From contig JACRBN010000005.1 of assembly GCA_016213105.1 (NCBI GenBank), positions 333,905 through 397,904 on the forward strand: a stretch of 64,000 nt of DNA. The letters are read 5' to 3'. This DNA comes from Chloroflexota bacterium (GTDB taxonomy: Bacteria; Chloroflexota; Anaerolineae; Anaerolineales; Villigracilaceae). The stretch's first letter is position 1. The number at the start of each line of letters is the position of its first letter. A program made the position numbers and the translations under genes. The notes under the pieces are model-generated. The model was not told the DNA's origin, ran no database searches, and saw only the letters and a program-made list of their open reading frames with translations. This document shows positions 1 to 8,624 of the stretch, piece by piece.

Positions 1-1545
1 CAAATTCCCGGCTCCGCAGAAACGCTATCTTCTGCAGAATTCAGCCGTGATGGTTCCCGTCTGGCGACGGTTGCCATAGATGGCACTGTCCAGGTTTGGG
101 ATGGTCTCACGGGCGAAAAACAGTTTTCCTTTTCCACCGGTTCAGCGGACTGTGGTTACACCCTGACTTTTGGGAAGGACTCCAACCAGTTGATCGTGTC
201 TGGCGCTTGCAGTGATGTCGTATTTTGGGATATTGCTTCGGAAGAACCCAAGGAAACCATGCGAAAAGAGGTAAGCCTGGGCGGCGGCGGTTCAGTGTAT
301 GTCTCGCTTACGCACGATGGCTCCCATGTGGTTTTCAGTGGTGCCATCCAGCGGGTCGAGGTTTGGGATATGTCCACACTGGAGAAAGTGGATTCATTCT
401 CCAGTGGCGAGCAGCCTGTATTTTATGGCACTCTCAGCCCGGATAACCGCTTGTTTGCCGCAGCCACTACAGAGGGAACGTTCAAGGTCTGGCAGCTTGC
501 CCTGCCCGGTGAAAAACAGGTTTTGGCCGCTTCCGACGGACTGCGTGTCGCCCGCTCGACTTATAGTCCGGATGGCAAACAATTGGCAATGTTATCCACC
601 AGTTCGGCCAGCTACGTGGGCGAGATACAAATTTACGACATTGCCAGCGGTGAGCCTGTCCGCGTCATTCATGAAGACATGATCTGCTGCTCCCTAGCCT
701 TCAGCCCGGACGGGAAATATCTTGTGTCGGCTGCGAAGGGCGGCGTCAGAATATGGGAGACCGCCTCGGATGCCCCCGTCGAAGAGATCAATGGCCACGA
801 AGGCTGGGTAACCAAATTCGCCTTCAATCATGAAGGTACCCTCCTGGCTACTGTCGGATCGGAGGGAACGATCAAGATTTTGAATTTCCCCTCCAGGACA
901 CTTCTCAGAACGATTGCCTTGGAAAAGGGTACGTTTGCCTACGATCTCAAATTCAGTCCCGATGGCAAGACCCTGGCCACTGCCAATTTTCTGGCGAGGC
1001 AAAACGATGGAAGGATTGATTTGTGGGAAGTCTCAAGCGGGAATCTGCTGTTCTCGCTGGGCGAGGGATTGGGCATGGTCGTCTCGACGCTCGATTTCAG
1101 CCCGGACGGCAGGCAGTTGGCCGGCGGGTACTCCGACAATAATGCCAGGGTCTGGGATATTTCAGATATGCAACCACAGCCCCAACCGGCTTTTGTCTTG
1201 CGCGGCCATTCCGCTAACATTTGGTCGCTGGCCTACAGCCCTGATGGAACCCGTCTGGCTACAGCCAGTCTTGATCATCTAGCCAAATTATGGGACATGA
1301 CGCCTGGCGAGAATCAAGGGCAACTCCTGACCACCTTCCCAGGCCACACCGCCGAAGTGAGTGACGTGAGCTTTAGCCCGGACGGAAAATTCCTGGCTGT
1401 CTCCAGTTGGGACGGAACCGTGCGCGTTTACCTCACTCATATTGAGGACTTGATCGCCGCCGCCTGGCAGCGGGTGACTCGTTCGCTAACCCCCGAGGAA
1501 TGCCAGCAATACCTGCACGTGGAAGCCTGCCCGCCTGCTCCCTGA
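1..1545 (+). CDS. WD40 repeat protein, 5' end outside window
   Basis: The reading frame is open from the first base, so the N-terminus lies upstream; 514 residues are visible. Repeated blades carry the pattern SPDG(K/R)-LA followed by a VWD/LWD-type ending, with at least eight recognisable units, which predicts a seven- or eight-bladed beta-propeller used as a protein interaction platform. The tail after the last blade (about the final 35 residues, RSLTPEECQQYLHVEACPP) resembles a short C-terminal motif that I associate with Chloroflexota WD40 proteins (recollection, not checked). The missing N-terminus could hold a kinase, SARP or NB-ARC module, so the role is open. It converges on recJ and ends at a strong shared hairpin. 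Confidence 0.85.
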   Translation, partial: QIPGSAETLSSAEFSRDGSRLATVAIDGTVQVWDGLTGEKQFSFSTGSADCGYTLTFGKDSNQLIVSGACSDVVFWDIASEEPKETMRKEVSLGGGGSVYVSLTHDGSHVVFSGAIQRVEVWDMSTLEKVDSFSSGEQPVFYGTLSPDNRLFAAATTEGTFKVWQLALPGEKQVLAASDGLRVARSTYSPDGKQLAMLSTSSASYVGEIQIYDIASGEPVRVIHEDMICCSLAFSPDGKYLVSAAKGGVRIWETASDAPVEEINGHEGWVTKFAFNHEGTLLATVGSEGTIKILNFPSRTLLRTIALEKGTFAYDLKFSPDGKTLATANFLARQNDGRIDLWEVSSGNLLFSLGEGLGMVVSTLDFSPDGRQLAGGYSDNNARVWDISDMQPQPQPAFVLRGHSANIWSLAYSPDGTRLATASLDHLAKLWDMTPGENQGQLLTTFPGHTAEVSDVSFSPDGKFLAVSSWDGTVRVYLTHIEDLIAAAWQRVTRSLTPEECQQYLHVEACPPAP

Positions 1546-1562
1546 ATCTGCGCCGACCCAAC

Positions 1563-1603
1563 AAAAAGCTGCGGACTTCCCACAGGGAAGTCCGCAGCTT
1601 TTT
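1563..1603. terminator. bidirectional intrinsic terminator
   Basis: A perfect 19-bp stem (1563-1581 with 1585-1603) closes on a 3-nt loop; the outer part is A-run/T-run, so it works as a U-tract on both strands. It sits between the convergent WD40 gene and recJ. Confidence 0.9.
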
Positions 1604-1607
1604 TGAA

Positions 1608-3311
1608 TCACCCGCTTGCCCCTGAAGCCTTCATATCCTTCAAATTCAATTGATACCCCACGCGCCCGTTGTACTCGTTCACCTCGTAGGTGAACAGGAC
1701 GTCCACGCGCGGTGGCATTTCCTTGAGCCATTCGCCCAGGTTGAAACCAATGGCGTCGTGGGTGAAGCCCTTTTCGTCCTCGAGCCATAACTTCAGGTGC
1801 TTGCCGTCTGCGCCAACTGTGCGCGCATTCTTGACCTTGACCCTGCGCGAAACGAAAGCGGACTCGCGGTTGCCGTAGCCGGTCGGCTCCAACTCGCTCA
1901 GGATGGCGACCAGCTCGGGGCGGATCAGCGAGAGCGGCACCTCCGCATCCGCTGTCAGCGTGGGACGCAGGTCCTGACCATCGAGCTTCTCCCTTGCGAT
2001 GGAGATCAGACGCTCCAACAGCGACGGCAGGTTCTCATTGCGCACCGTGAAGCCCGCCGCCGCGGCGTGGCCTCCGTGGCGCACGAGCAGGTCGGTGCAG
2101 CGGTCGAGCGCATCCGTGATGTGGAACTCGGGGATCGAGCGGCACGAGCCGCGCGTCTCCTCCAGGCCTTTGGCGGCGACAATGGCGGGCAGGTAATACT
2201 TCTCTGTCAGGCGCGAGGCAGCCAGCCCAATCACCCCCGAATTGAAACCCTCATCCGCGGCGAAGAGCAGGTACTGCCTGCCCTCGGCCTTCTCCAGCGC
2301 GATCTCCTCCGCCTTGATCTGCATCTCGCGCGTGATGCGCTGGCGCTCCAGGTTCTGCTGATTCAACTGCTGCGAGAGCCGCCCCGCCTGGAACAGGTCG
2401 TGGGTGGTGAGCAGGTCGAACGAGGCCAGCGCCGACTCGAGCCTGCCCGAGGCGTTCAGGCGCGGCCCCAGCCCGTAGCCGATGTTGCCTGCGTTGACCT
2501 TGCGCAGGTCGATGCCCGCCACGCCCGCCAGCGAGAAGAGTCCCTGCCGCGTGGTCTCGCGCATCTGCCGCAATCCCCTGCGCACCAGGATGCGGTTCTC
2601 GCCCACCAGCGGAGCCAGGTCCGCCACGGTGCCGAGCGCCACCAGGTCGAGCAGGTTCGCCAGCAGGGGCTTGTTACGGTCCCCGACCAGCGCCTCGGCG
2701 ATCTTGTAGGCGATGCCCACACCCGCCAAATCCTTATCGGGATAGAGGTCGCCGTGCTGCTTGGGGTTGATGACGGCTAGGGCGGGGGGTAGGTCGCCCT
2801 CGGCGGGGTGATGGTGGTCGCTGATGATCAGATCCAGGCCGATGGTCTGCGCGTGCAGCGCCTCGTCCGGCGAGCGGATGCCGCAGTCCACGGTGATGAC
2901 CAGCTTGACGCCGTCCGCCTTGAGGTGGTCGAGCGCCTCCTTGTTCAGGCCGTAGCCCTCGTCGAAGCGGTTGGGGATGTAGCCGCGCACCACAGCGCCC
3001 AGCGCCTGGAGTGCCTCCACTAGCAGGGCCGTGGCGGTCACGCCGTCCACATCATAATCGCCGTAGATGGCGATGGGCTCCCGCGCTTCGAGCGCGCGGG
3101 TGATGCGCTCCACCGCCGTATGCATGCCCGTCATCTGGAAGGGATCGGTGTCGAAGTTCGGCCGGGCGTTGAGGAAGGCCTCCGCCTCGGCGTAACTGGC
3201 AAAGCCGCGATTGAACAGGATTTGCCGCAGCAGCGGGGGATAAGGGGCGAGCGCCGAATCCGCTTCGGGAGTGAGGGCAGGGGGAACGAGCCAGCGTTTG
3301 GAAAGGGTCAT
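1608..3311 (-). CDS. recJ: single-stranded-DNA-specific exonuclease RecJ
   Basis: 567 residues, the usual core length. RecJ is a 5'-3' exonuclease acting in recombination and mismatch repair. The DHH phosphoesterase signature is complete: DYDVDG at residues 85-90, VDCG at 141-144 and DHHHP at 165-169, which are metal-binding motifs. A DHHA1 domain (GGHAAAAGF motif) and an OB-fold-like C-terminus follow. The ATG at 3311 lies 5 bp after the stop of the upstream membrane protein gene, so the two are probably co-transcribed, although no functional link is evident. It ends at the shared terminator at 1563-1603. Confidence 0.96.
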   Translation of the reverse strand: MTLSKRWLVPPALTPEADSALAPYPPLLRQILFNRGFASYAEAEAFLNARPNFDTDPFQMTGMHTAVERITRALEAREPIAIYGDYDVDGVTATALLVEALQALGAVVRGYIPNRFDEGYGLNKEALDHLKADGVKLVITVDCGIRSPDEALHAQTIGLDLIISDHHHPAEGDLPPALAVINPKQHGDLYPDKDLAGVGIAYKIAEALVGDRNKPLLANLLDLVALGTVADLAPLVGENRILVRRGLRQMRETTRQGLFSLAGVAGIDLRKVNAGNIGYGLGPRLNASGRLESALASFDLLTTHDLFQAGRLSQQLNQQNLERQRITREMQIKAEEIALEKAEGRQYLLFAADEGFNSGVIGLAASRLTEKYYLPAIVAAKGLEETRGSCRSIPEFHITDALDRCTDLLVRHGGHAAAAGFTVRNENLPSLLERLISIAREKLDGQDLRPTLTADAEVPLSLIRPELVAILSELEPTGYGNRESAFVSRRVKVKNARTVGADGKHLKLWLEDEKGFTHDAIGFNLGEWLKEMPPRVDVLFTYEVNEYNGRVGYQLNLKDMKASGASG

Positions 3312-3316
3312 GGTGA

Positions 3317-4597
3317 TTACAAGCCAATCAGGTGTAAAAGAGTTTCAGTCCACATATCGAACCAACTGATCTTGAAGGTGTCCTTGAACATGATGTACAG
3401 GCCGATGAAGTTCATGAAGACGGAGGCGAGGATCAATGCGATTTCGAGTTTGCCGATCCTGTGCATCCCGTCTGCCACCAGGATCATCAGGAAGACGATC
3501 ATGTCCAGCAGGTAGCGGTAGCCGTATTGCACGTAGCCGGGCGTGTGATACATCCACACCACCAGCGCCACCGCCATCCCCGCCGCCAGTGCGGAGAGGG
3601 TCAGCGGGCTGCCGCGCAGGCGCGCGCGGAAGGCGTACAGCAGCGCGGGCGTGGTCAGGAAGATGCTCATGCCGAGCGGGTTGAAGAAATCGGTGATGTG
3701 CTTGAAACCGCGCGGCGTCTTCAGGTCCGGGCACATCTCGTTGACCGTGGGCAGCGGATTGCCCGGGAGGTTGGGCAAGCCCGCCAGCGAGACGTACAGG
3801 TTGCAGGGCATGTAGCGCACGTTGAAGCCGCCATATTTTGCGTACAGCGCCGTCAGCTCCTTCGAGCCTTCCACGTAGCCATAGCCGAAGTCGAGCGCGT
3901 TGCCGAAACGCAGGAAATTGTATCCGAGCATGACGGCCAGCGCGAGGCTGAATGTTCCTGCGAACGGCAAGGACTTGAGGAAAAAAAAACGCCAGCTTTC
4001 CCTGCGCAGGAAATTGTACAGCAGGAAGAAGACCGCCGCAAAAAGCAGGGTGGGACGCGAAAGCGCCGCCAGCCCAAGCCAAATGCCCGCCAGCCACGGA
4101 CGTTTGTCGATCAACGTCTCGCGCGCGAATAGGAGCGTGAACAACACCCCCGTGACCTGGGCGTTGAACCAGACCGAGCCGATGCTCGCCACCCACCAAT
4201 GCACCGTCCCCGCCGCAAACAGGACCGTCAGCCAGGTGCGCTTCGAGAGGCTTTCCTCGCCGCCCAGGCGTCCCAGCAGATCGTACATCAGCGCGGTGTT
4301 GATGGAGGCCACCACCACGCTGAACAGCACGTCGCTGACCTTGAGTCCGAACAGGGCCACGAAGGGCATGTAAAGCAGGGCAGGCGCCAGCGCGCCCGGC
4401 ACGTACAATTTATCCCCAAAGTGGATCAGGTCATACGGCGCGCCGCTGTAATGGATCAGGTCGAGGTGGCCGTGCAGGAAGGAATCCGCCAGATAGACGT
4501 ACTGCTCCATGCCAGTCTGCTTGAAGAGCATGGAGCCTACGCTGAATCCGTAAAAGAGCAGGGCAAGGAAAAAGACCAGCCATGGCGAGCGTTTCAT
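3317..4597 (-). CDS. polytopic membrane protein, PMT/GT39-like
   Basis: 426 residues from the ATG at 4597 (MKRSPW, followed immediately by a hydrophobic helix). Upstream in-frame starts would run into the divergent gene's ribosome binding site, so the shorter form is preferred. About ten hydrophobic segments alternate with short loops; an early periplasmic-type loop with acidic and Tyr residues (residues about 30-65) recalls lipid-linked-sugar glycosyltransferases of the GT-C fold, but I do not see a decisive DD/DE motif. Role proposed: transfer of sugar to an envelope substrate, low certainty. It lies 5 bp upstream of recJ. Confidence 0.65.
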   Translation of the reverse strand: MKRSPWLVFFLALLFYGFSVGSMLFKQTGMEQYVYLADSFLHGHLDLIHYSGAPYDLIHFGDKLYVPGALAPALLYMPFVALFGLKVSDVLFSVVVASINTALMYDLLGRLGGEESLSKRTWLTVLFAAGTVHWWVASIGSVWFNAQVTGVLFTLLFARETLIDKRPWLAGIWLGLAALSRPTLLFAAVFFLLYNFLRRESWRFFFLKSLPFAGTFSLALAVMLGYNFLRFGNALDFGYGYVEGSKELTALYAKYGGFNVRYMPCNLYVSLAGLPNLPGNPLPTVNEMCPDLKTPRGFKHITDFFNPLGMSIFLTTPALLYAFRARLRGSPLTLSALAAGMAVALVVWMYHTPGYVQYGYRYLLDMIVFLMILVADGMHRIGKLEIALILASVFMNFIGLYIMFKDTFKISWFDMWTETLLHLIGL

Positions 4598-4670
4598 AGA
4601 ATGGACGAAGTATAAGCGGGGAGTAGGATGCGCGGAAGGGTCGAGGGTATAATTGACCCTGGAGGTCCGC

Positions 4671-5186
4671 ATGACCACACCTGGCAATGACGAGAAAGTA
4701 ACAAACGTAATGATCTATTCCCATAATTCCCTGGTGCGCGGGGACGTAATCACCAAGCAGAACGTGCGCGTGAGCATCTGGCTGCGCACCCAGGGGGTGC
4801 CGAACTACGTGCATTTGTTCAATCCGCAGGTGTTGACCTTTGCGGGGGCGGCACCCAAGTCGACGAGCTATCAGGAAATGTTCTTTCCCACGCCGCAGGT
4901 GGTCGGCTTTCATATTTCGCCGCCCGCTGCCGAACCCGCGGATTACGATGCGACCGAGGCGGGCCGCCGCATGGTGGATGTCACGATGATGATCGGTACT
5001 TTCATGGTGAAGGCCAAGTCGCGCATCTCCAGTCACACGGATTTTGCCACCAGCATCGACGTGGCCCGTTCCACCTGGATGTCCATTTACGAGGCGGAGA
5101 TCACCAATTCCGTTCTGACGCAGATGGCGGCGATCCGCGTGCCCATGCTGCTCGTGCGCCCTGAACAAGTCAGCTTTGCCTTGTAG
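4671..5186 (+). CDS. conserved hypothetical soluble protein
   Basis: 171 residues. The start is fixed by GGAGG at 4661-4665, five bases before ATG 4671. There is no signal peptide or membrane helix. The N-terminal half (residues about 15-60) alternates polar and hydrophobic residues as in a beta-barrel, including LVRGDVITKQNVRVSIWLR, and the middle is rich in Ala/Pro. I do not recognise a catalytic motif. It is divergent from the membrane protein at 3317 and followed by a 147-bp spacer that contains a small hairpin (5209-5229) before the next gene. Confidence 0.7.
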   Translation: MTTPGNDEKVTNVMIYSHNSLVRGDVITKQNVRVSIWLRTQGVPNYVHLFNPQVLTFAGAAPKSTSYQEMFFPTPQVVGFHISPPAAEPADYDATEAGRRMVDVTMMIGTFMVKAKSRISSHTDFATSIDVARSTWMSIYEAEITNSVLTQMAAIRVPMLLVRPEQVSFAL

Positions 5187-5333
5187 GGGATGCTCCGCGC
5201 TAATCGGAGGGATGGTGTTTGTCCATCCCGAAGTCGCAGCGGGGAGTGTCTAGAAAATAATGTGTTCCACTGAAAGCTGCCCTTCGACTGCGCCGCAAAA
5301 GCGCGGCTCCATCCAGGTTCCTTGTGAGTGCCC

Positions 5334-5729
5334 ATGGATATTTCCCTCACCACCCCCGCCTTGCTTTTCCCCGCCATCTCCCTGCTGATGCTGGCTTACA
5401 CCAACCGCTTCCTGACCCTGGCGACCATCATCCGCGGCCTGCATGACCGTTACCAATCCCAGCAGGATGAAAATCTCGTCCTGCAGATTGCCAACCTGCG
5501 TTATCGCGTATACCTGATCCGCAACATGCAGATATTTGGTGTGCTCAGCCTGCTCTTTTGCGTGATCAGCATGTTCGCGCTTTTCGCAGGCTGGATCGCT
5601 GCCGGTCAGTGGACCTTTGGCGTGGCCCTGATCCTGATGATGATCTCGATGGGCATCTCCCTGCGTGAGCTGCAAATTTCCGTCGGCGCGCTGGATCTGC
5701 TGTTGAGCGAGATGGGTAAGGGCAGGTAG
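5334..5729 (+). CDS. DUF2721 family membrane protein
   Basis: 131 residues from ATG 5334 (a GTG two codons upstream is possible). Three hydrophobic helices: residues about 5-27, 68-92 and 93-115. The arrangement of a helix, a charged stretch with RYRVYLIRNMQ-type sequence and two close helices matches the DUF2721 family, a small conserved inner-membrane family without assigned function. It starts a run of four small membrane-protein genes on this strand. Confidence 0.72.
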   Translation: MDISLTTPALLFPAISLLMLAYTNRFLTLATIIRGLHDRYQSQQDENLVLQIANLRYRVYLIRNMQIFGVLSLLFCVISMFALFAGWIAAGQWTFGVALILMMISMGISLRELQISVGALDLLLSEMGKGR

Positions 5730-5800
5730 TCCCCTGGCAGAGGCGTGGCGGGCCGCTTGCATTGCCCCATGCGCGTGCTATGATAATCATGGAGGCTGCC

Positions 5801-6175
5801 ATGAATAAACTCCTCAAACAAATCCTGTTTTGGACGCCGCGCGTTGCGGGCATCCTGTTCATTCTATTCCTCAGCCTGTTCGCCCTCGACATCTTCGAGA
5901 TGGAGCTGGGCTTCTGGGGAACCATCCTGGGCCTGTTTATGCACCTGATCCCGTCCATTCTGCTGGCCGTCACCCTGGCCCTGGCCTGGAGGTGGGAATG
6001 GGTCGGAGCGCTGGCTTTCCTTGGATGGGCCGTCTGGTATATGATTGCGGCGCAAGGGTTTCACTGGTCGGTGTATGTGTTGATCGCCGGCATCCCAGCC
6101 TTGATCGGGTTTCTCTTCCTGGCGGGCTGGATCTGGAGAAGGCAAATACGGCAGGACACATTAAAACTTGCATAG
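5801..6175 (+). CDS. small four-helix membrane protein, unknown
   Basis: 124 residues. GGAGG at 5791-5795 places the start at ATG 5801 (MNKLLKQ) and excludes the longer frame. Four hydrophobic helices fill most of the chain, with a basic tail (WRRQIRQ). No motif beyond this. Its last codons approach the ribosome binding site of the next gene (AGGAG at 6174-6178), so translation of the pair is probably coupled. Confidence 0.75.
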   Translation: MNKLLKQILFWTPRVAGILFILFLSLFALDIFEMELGFWGTILGLFMHLIPSILLAVTLALAWRWEWVGALAFLGWAVWYMIAAQGFHWSVYVLIAGIPALIGFLFLAGWIWRRQIRQDTLKLA

Positions 6176-6182
6176 GAGCAAT

Positions 6183-7241
6183 ATGAAGCCGAATACCTGG
6201 GTGTGGAGTGGGAAAGTTGTCTGGGGGCTGGTTGCGCTGGCAGTGGGGATTTTCACCTTGGCGGGAATATCGCCTCATTTGAAAGATTGGGAGCGCGGAA
6301 CGATTGGTGTCCGCCTGGACGTCGATGCGCTGGGGCAGGTCATTCTTGACCCTTTGCCAGGGCGGGAGGCGGAGGCCGCGGGCGTTCGGGCGGGGGATGT
6401 GCTGCTCTCGGTAAATGGATCATCCGCGCCCGCTACCGCGGATGAGGCGTTTGAGTGGCTTGTTGGGCCTGCGGGTGAGGACGTTACAGTCACGATCCGC
6501 GCGGCGGATGGCGGGGAGAAGACCCTGACCCTCACGCGCTCGAAGGTGTATCTGGCAGGTCTACAGGCAGGCGGATTGAGCCTGTCTGCCCTGGCTCTCA
6601 TCTACCTGGCATTGGACTTGCTGGCTGTCGTGTTTTTCCTGGCCTTGAGCGCCCGCTGTCTCCTGCGCGGGGAGTTCAGTCCCATGTCGGCGTTGACCGC
6701 TTTTCTGGTGCTCTTCCTGCCTTTCAGCTTGAACCTGTCGGGCAGCGCCTACCTTGGCGCGGAGGCCCTCGGCCTGTATTGGCTGTATGCCTTGGTGCGC
6801 ACGGGCGGATTGTTGAGCATTGCCCTGTTCCTGTTCCTCTTCCCGAGCGGGACCTTTATCCCGGGCTGGGGGCGTTGGGCGGCGGGCGCGGTGTGTTTGT
6901 GGACGCTTGTCTTTTACATCGACCAGGTGTGGTTGATCTCGATCCCATCCTACATTGTGGATTGGGTTTGGGTGCTGATCTTTGTGCTCGGTCTGTTTGC
7001 CCAGGGGCTGCGCTATCGCTCCCTTGAAACGGAACCAGGCCGACGGTCCGCGCAGAAAAAGGTGATGCTCGCAGGCGCGGTCGTGCTGGCGGCCTACATC
7101 CTCATCTGGCTGCCCGCTCACCTGTTGCCGCCAGCCTTTTTCAATAGCGCGGGCGGTATCTGGTTTACGCTGGTTGGCCAGGTCATCTGGTTGGGCGTGT
7201 CGATGGTTCTTGGCCTGCAATTGGCGATGTCGAAGCGCTGA
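6183..7241 (+). CDS. PDZ-domain membrane protein
   Basis: 352 residues from ATG 6183, with AGGAG four bases upstream. One N-terminal helix is followed by a PDZ domain (about residues 40-120; AAGVRAGDVLLSVNGS is the carboxylate-binding signature) and then by about eight transmembrane helices. There is no HExxH or Ser/Lys dyad, so it is not a site-2 or serine protease by sequence; a sensor or scaffold role that reads exposed C-termini is an inference. This arrangement, with PDZ outside and a polytopic C-terminus, recalls 7TM signalling receptors of the histidine-kinase family, but no kinase domain follows. Confidence 0.75.
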   Translation: MKPNTWVWSGKVVWGLVALAVGIFTLAGISPHLKDWERGTIGVRLDVDALGQVILDPLPGREAEAAGVRAGDVLLSVNGSSAPATADEAFEWLVGPAGEDVTVTIRAADGGEKTLTLTRSKVYLAGLQAGGLSLSALALIYLALDLLAVVFFLALSARCLLRGEFSPMSALTAFLVLFLPFSLNLSGSAYLGAEALGLYWLYALVRTGGLLSIALFLFLFPSGTFIPGWGRWAAGAVCLWTLVFYIDQVWLISIPSYIVDWVWVLIFVLGLFAQGLRYRSLETEPGRRSAQKKVMLAGAVVLAAYILIWLPAHLLPPAFFNSAGGIWFTLVGQVIWLGVSMVLGLQLAMSKR

Positions 7242-7254
7242 CGTTTGGAGGATT

Positions 7255-7587
7255 GTGTCAAGTCTGTTGATGATGTTCGTCGGTTTCAGCCTGCTCGGGA
7301 TGCTCGTCGCCGTGCCAACCATGCTGGACAAGATCAAGCCCAATCCATTTTACGGGTTTCGGGTGCAGGCGACGCTGGAAGACCCCAAGGTCTGGTATGC
7401 CGTCAACCGTTATTTCGGCGCGCGCTTGTTCGTGATCTCCCTGATCCAATCGATCGCTTCGATTGGATTGTATTCCTTCGCCCGCCTGAGCGTGGACGCG
7501 TACGCTTTGTCCCTGCTGGGGATCTATGTTGTAACCTTTGGGATCGCCTTTTCGCAAACCATGCGTTACATGAAGTCCCTGAAATAA
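7255..7587 (+). CDS. SdpI/YhfL-like membrane protein
   Basis: 110 residues if started at GTG 7255, which follows GGAGG (7247-7251) closely; ATG 7270 is the alternative. Three helices. The segment NPFYGFRV..TLEDPKVWYAVNRYFG is the SdpI-family hallmark (NxxYGxR followed by VWxxxN). In Bacillus SdpI gives immunity to the SDP toxin and holds a repressor at the membrane; here no toxin gene is adjacent, so only family membership is claimed. It is the last gene of the 5.3-7.6 kb membrane-protein run. Confidence 0.72.
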   Translation: MSSLLMMFVGFSLLGMLVAVPTMLDKIKPNPFYGFRVQATLEDPKVWYAVNRYFGARLFVISLIQSIASIGLYSFARLSVDAYALSLLGIYVVTFGIAFSQTMRYMKSLK

Positions 7588-7592
7588 AACAG

Positions 7593-7625
7593 CCCTCCCC
7601 AAATCCACTTGCGATTTGGGGAGGG
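7593..7625. terminator. hairpin between convergent genes
   Basis: A 13-bp GC-rich stem (7593-7605 with 7613-7625) around a 7-nt loop. On the minus strand it is followed by a T-rich stretch, so it best serves the lysine-rich peptide gene; it may also stop the SdpI-like transcript. Confidence 0.75.
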
Positions 7626-7631
7626 GATGAT

Positions 7632-7712
7632 CTACTTCTTCTTGGCCGGTTCTTTCTTCTTCTTCTTTTTCTTGTCCTTATCCTTGCCTTTGCCTTGTTC
7701 CTTGTTTGCCAT
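7632..7712 (-). CDS. 26-residue lysine-rich basic peptide
   Basis: A very short frame with an excellent AAGGAG five bases before ATG 7712, a stop at 7632-7634 and a hairpin terminator right after. The product begins MANKEQGKGKD and continues as an almost unbroken Lys tract ending EPAKKK; about 15 of 26 residues are Lys. Such composition fits nucleic acid or anionic-lipid binding, like the tails of histone-like or ribosomal proteins, but no family is assigned. A 90-nt leader with a hairpin (7758-7781) precedes it. Strong signals on both sides argue that it is expressed; coding status still rests on those signals alone. Confidence 0.6.
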   Translation of the reverse strand: MANKEQGKGKDKDKKKKKKKEPAKKK

Positions 7713-7808
7713 ATAAGCTCCTTTCCAGGGCTGGGCCTGTAGAAAAAGTTTTGATCCTTTGCCCCGGGGGTCCTGGGCAAAGCGCCGGTTGCATCCCCTC
7801 TGCCTAAA

Positions 7809-7841
7809 ATTATAACATTCCTTCAAGGGTGAAGTGTTCAC
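7809..7841 (-). promoter_or_regulatory. possible promoter and operator of the lysine-rich peptide gene
   Basis: On the minus strand TATAAT (7809-7814) lies about 95 bases before the ATG. At the expected -35 position there is no good hexamer, but the palindrome GTGAA-GTG-TTCAC (7829-7841) covers it, which suits a regulated promoter. The deduced leader contains the stem TTTGCCC/GGGCAAA (7758-7781). Confidence 0.35.
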
Positions 7842-7957
7842 GAACTTGCCTTTAATCGCCTGCCAGAATGCTTGACGGGCTGCGTTCCAAAAGCATATTA
7901 GAAAAAACGGCCAGGCCATCCGTCTGGGTTTGCGTTAAAATTACCGATGAGGCGACC

Positions 7958-8617
7958 ATGAGAAAATTCCTTACACTTTCAGTTATTGCTGTGTTCCTGC
8001 TGTCGTGTTCCCTATCCTCCGTGTTGCCGGGCGCGGCGACGCCCGTCCCTCCCACGGAGACGCCGACACTCCAGCCGACCGCGACTCAAACGTCGAATAT
8101 CCCGCCGACCTTTACCTTCACCCCAACGTTGATCGGGGCCAGGCCGACGAACACGCCGTCGAATACGCCGGTCCCCACCGACCAGATCCTGTTCATCACG
8201 CCCTCCACGAACACCCCCATTCCGATAGTGCCCACCATCACGCCCACCTCGGTGCTCGAAGGTTCGGGCTTCCTCAGTCTCGAACAATCGGTGGACTTGT
8301 TCTATTGGGGGCCCTGCGACCCGCATGCCGTGTCCATCACTGTGCAAGTGGCCAATACAACCCGCGTCTTCAGCGTGGTGATCTTCCTCAAGTATCGCAA
8401 TCGCAGTACGGGTTCGACAACGGGCTGGAACCAGGGTTTTTCGATGGATGGAGTGGGCGGCGGCACCTACACCATCGTCCTGGATGGACAGGAGATGGGC
8501 ATCTACAACGACAGTTCCTGGGTCATGTTCCAGATCGTGGCCACGGATGTCAATTCCAATGAATTGGCCCGCACGGCTGTATTCCCCGAGTCCCTGACCC
8601 TGTCGAAGTGCCCATAA
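7958..8617 (+). CDS. lipoprotein with Thr/Pro-rich stalk
   Basis: 219 residues from ATG 7958 (GAGG at 7949-7952). An N-terminal lipoprotein signal ends in the lipobox FLLSC (Cys about residue 17). Residues about 27-105 are a low-complexity stalk of TPT/PPT/NTP units, expected to be extended and outside the membrane. The C-terminal domain (about 110-219) looks beta-rich and contains two widely spaced Cys residues; its function is unknown. It resembles in layout the lipoproteins at 45738 and 50814. The sirtuin gene starts 7 bp downstream. Confidence 0.8.
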   Translation: MRKFLTLSVIAVFLLSCSLSSVLPGAATPVPPTETPTLQPTATQTSNIPPTFTFTPTLIGARPTNTPSNTPVPTDQILFITPSTNTPIPIVPTITPTSVLEGSGFLSLEQSVDLFYWGPCDPHAVSITVQVANTTRVFSVVIFLKYRNRSTGSTTGWNQGFSMDGVGGGTYTIVLDGQEMGIYNDSSWVMFQIVATDVNSNELARTAVFPESLTLSKCP

Positions 8618-8624
8618 TCCGTTC

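Noticed and set aside
1797..2780. 327-residue plus-strand frame over recJ
   Set aside because: Antisense of recJ; Gln/Arg/Leu-rich shadow composition.
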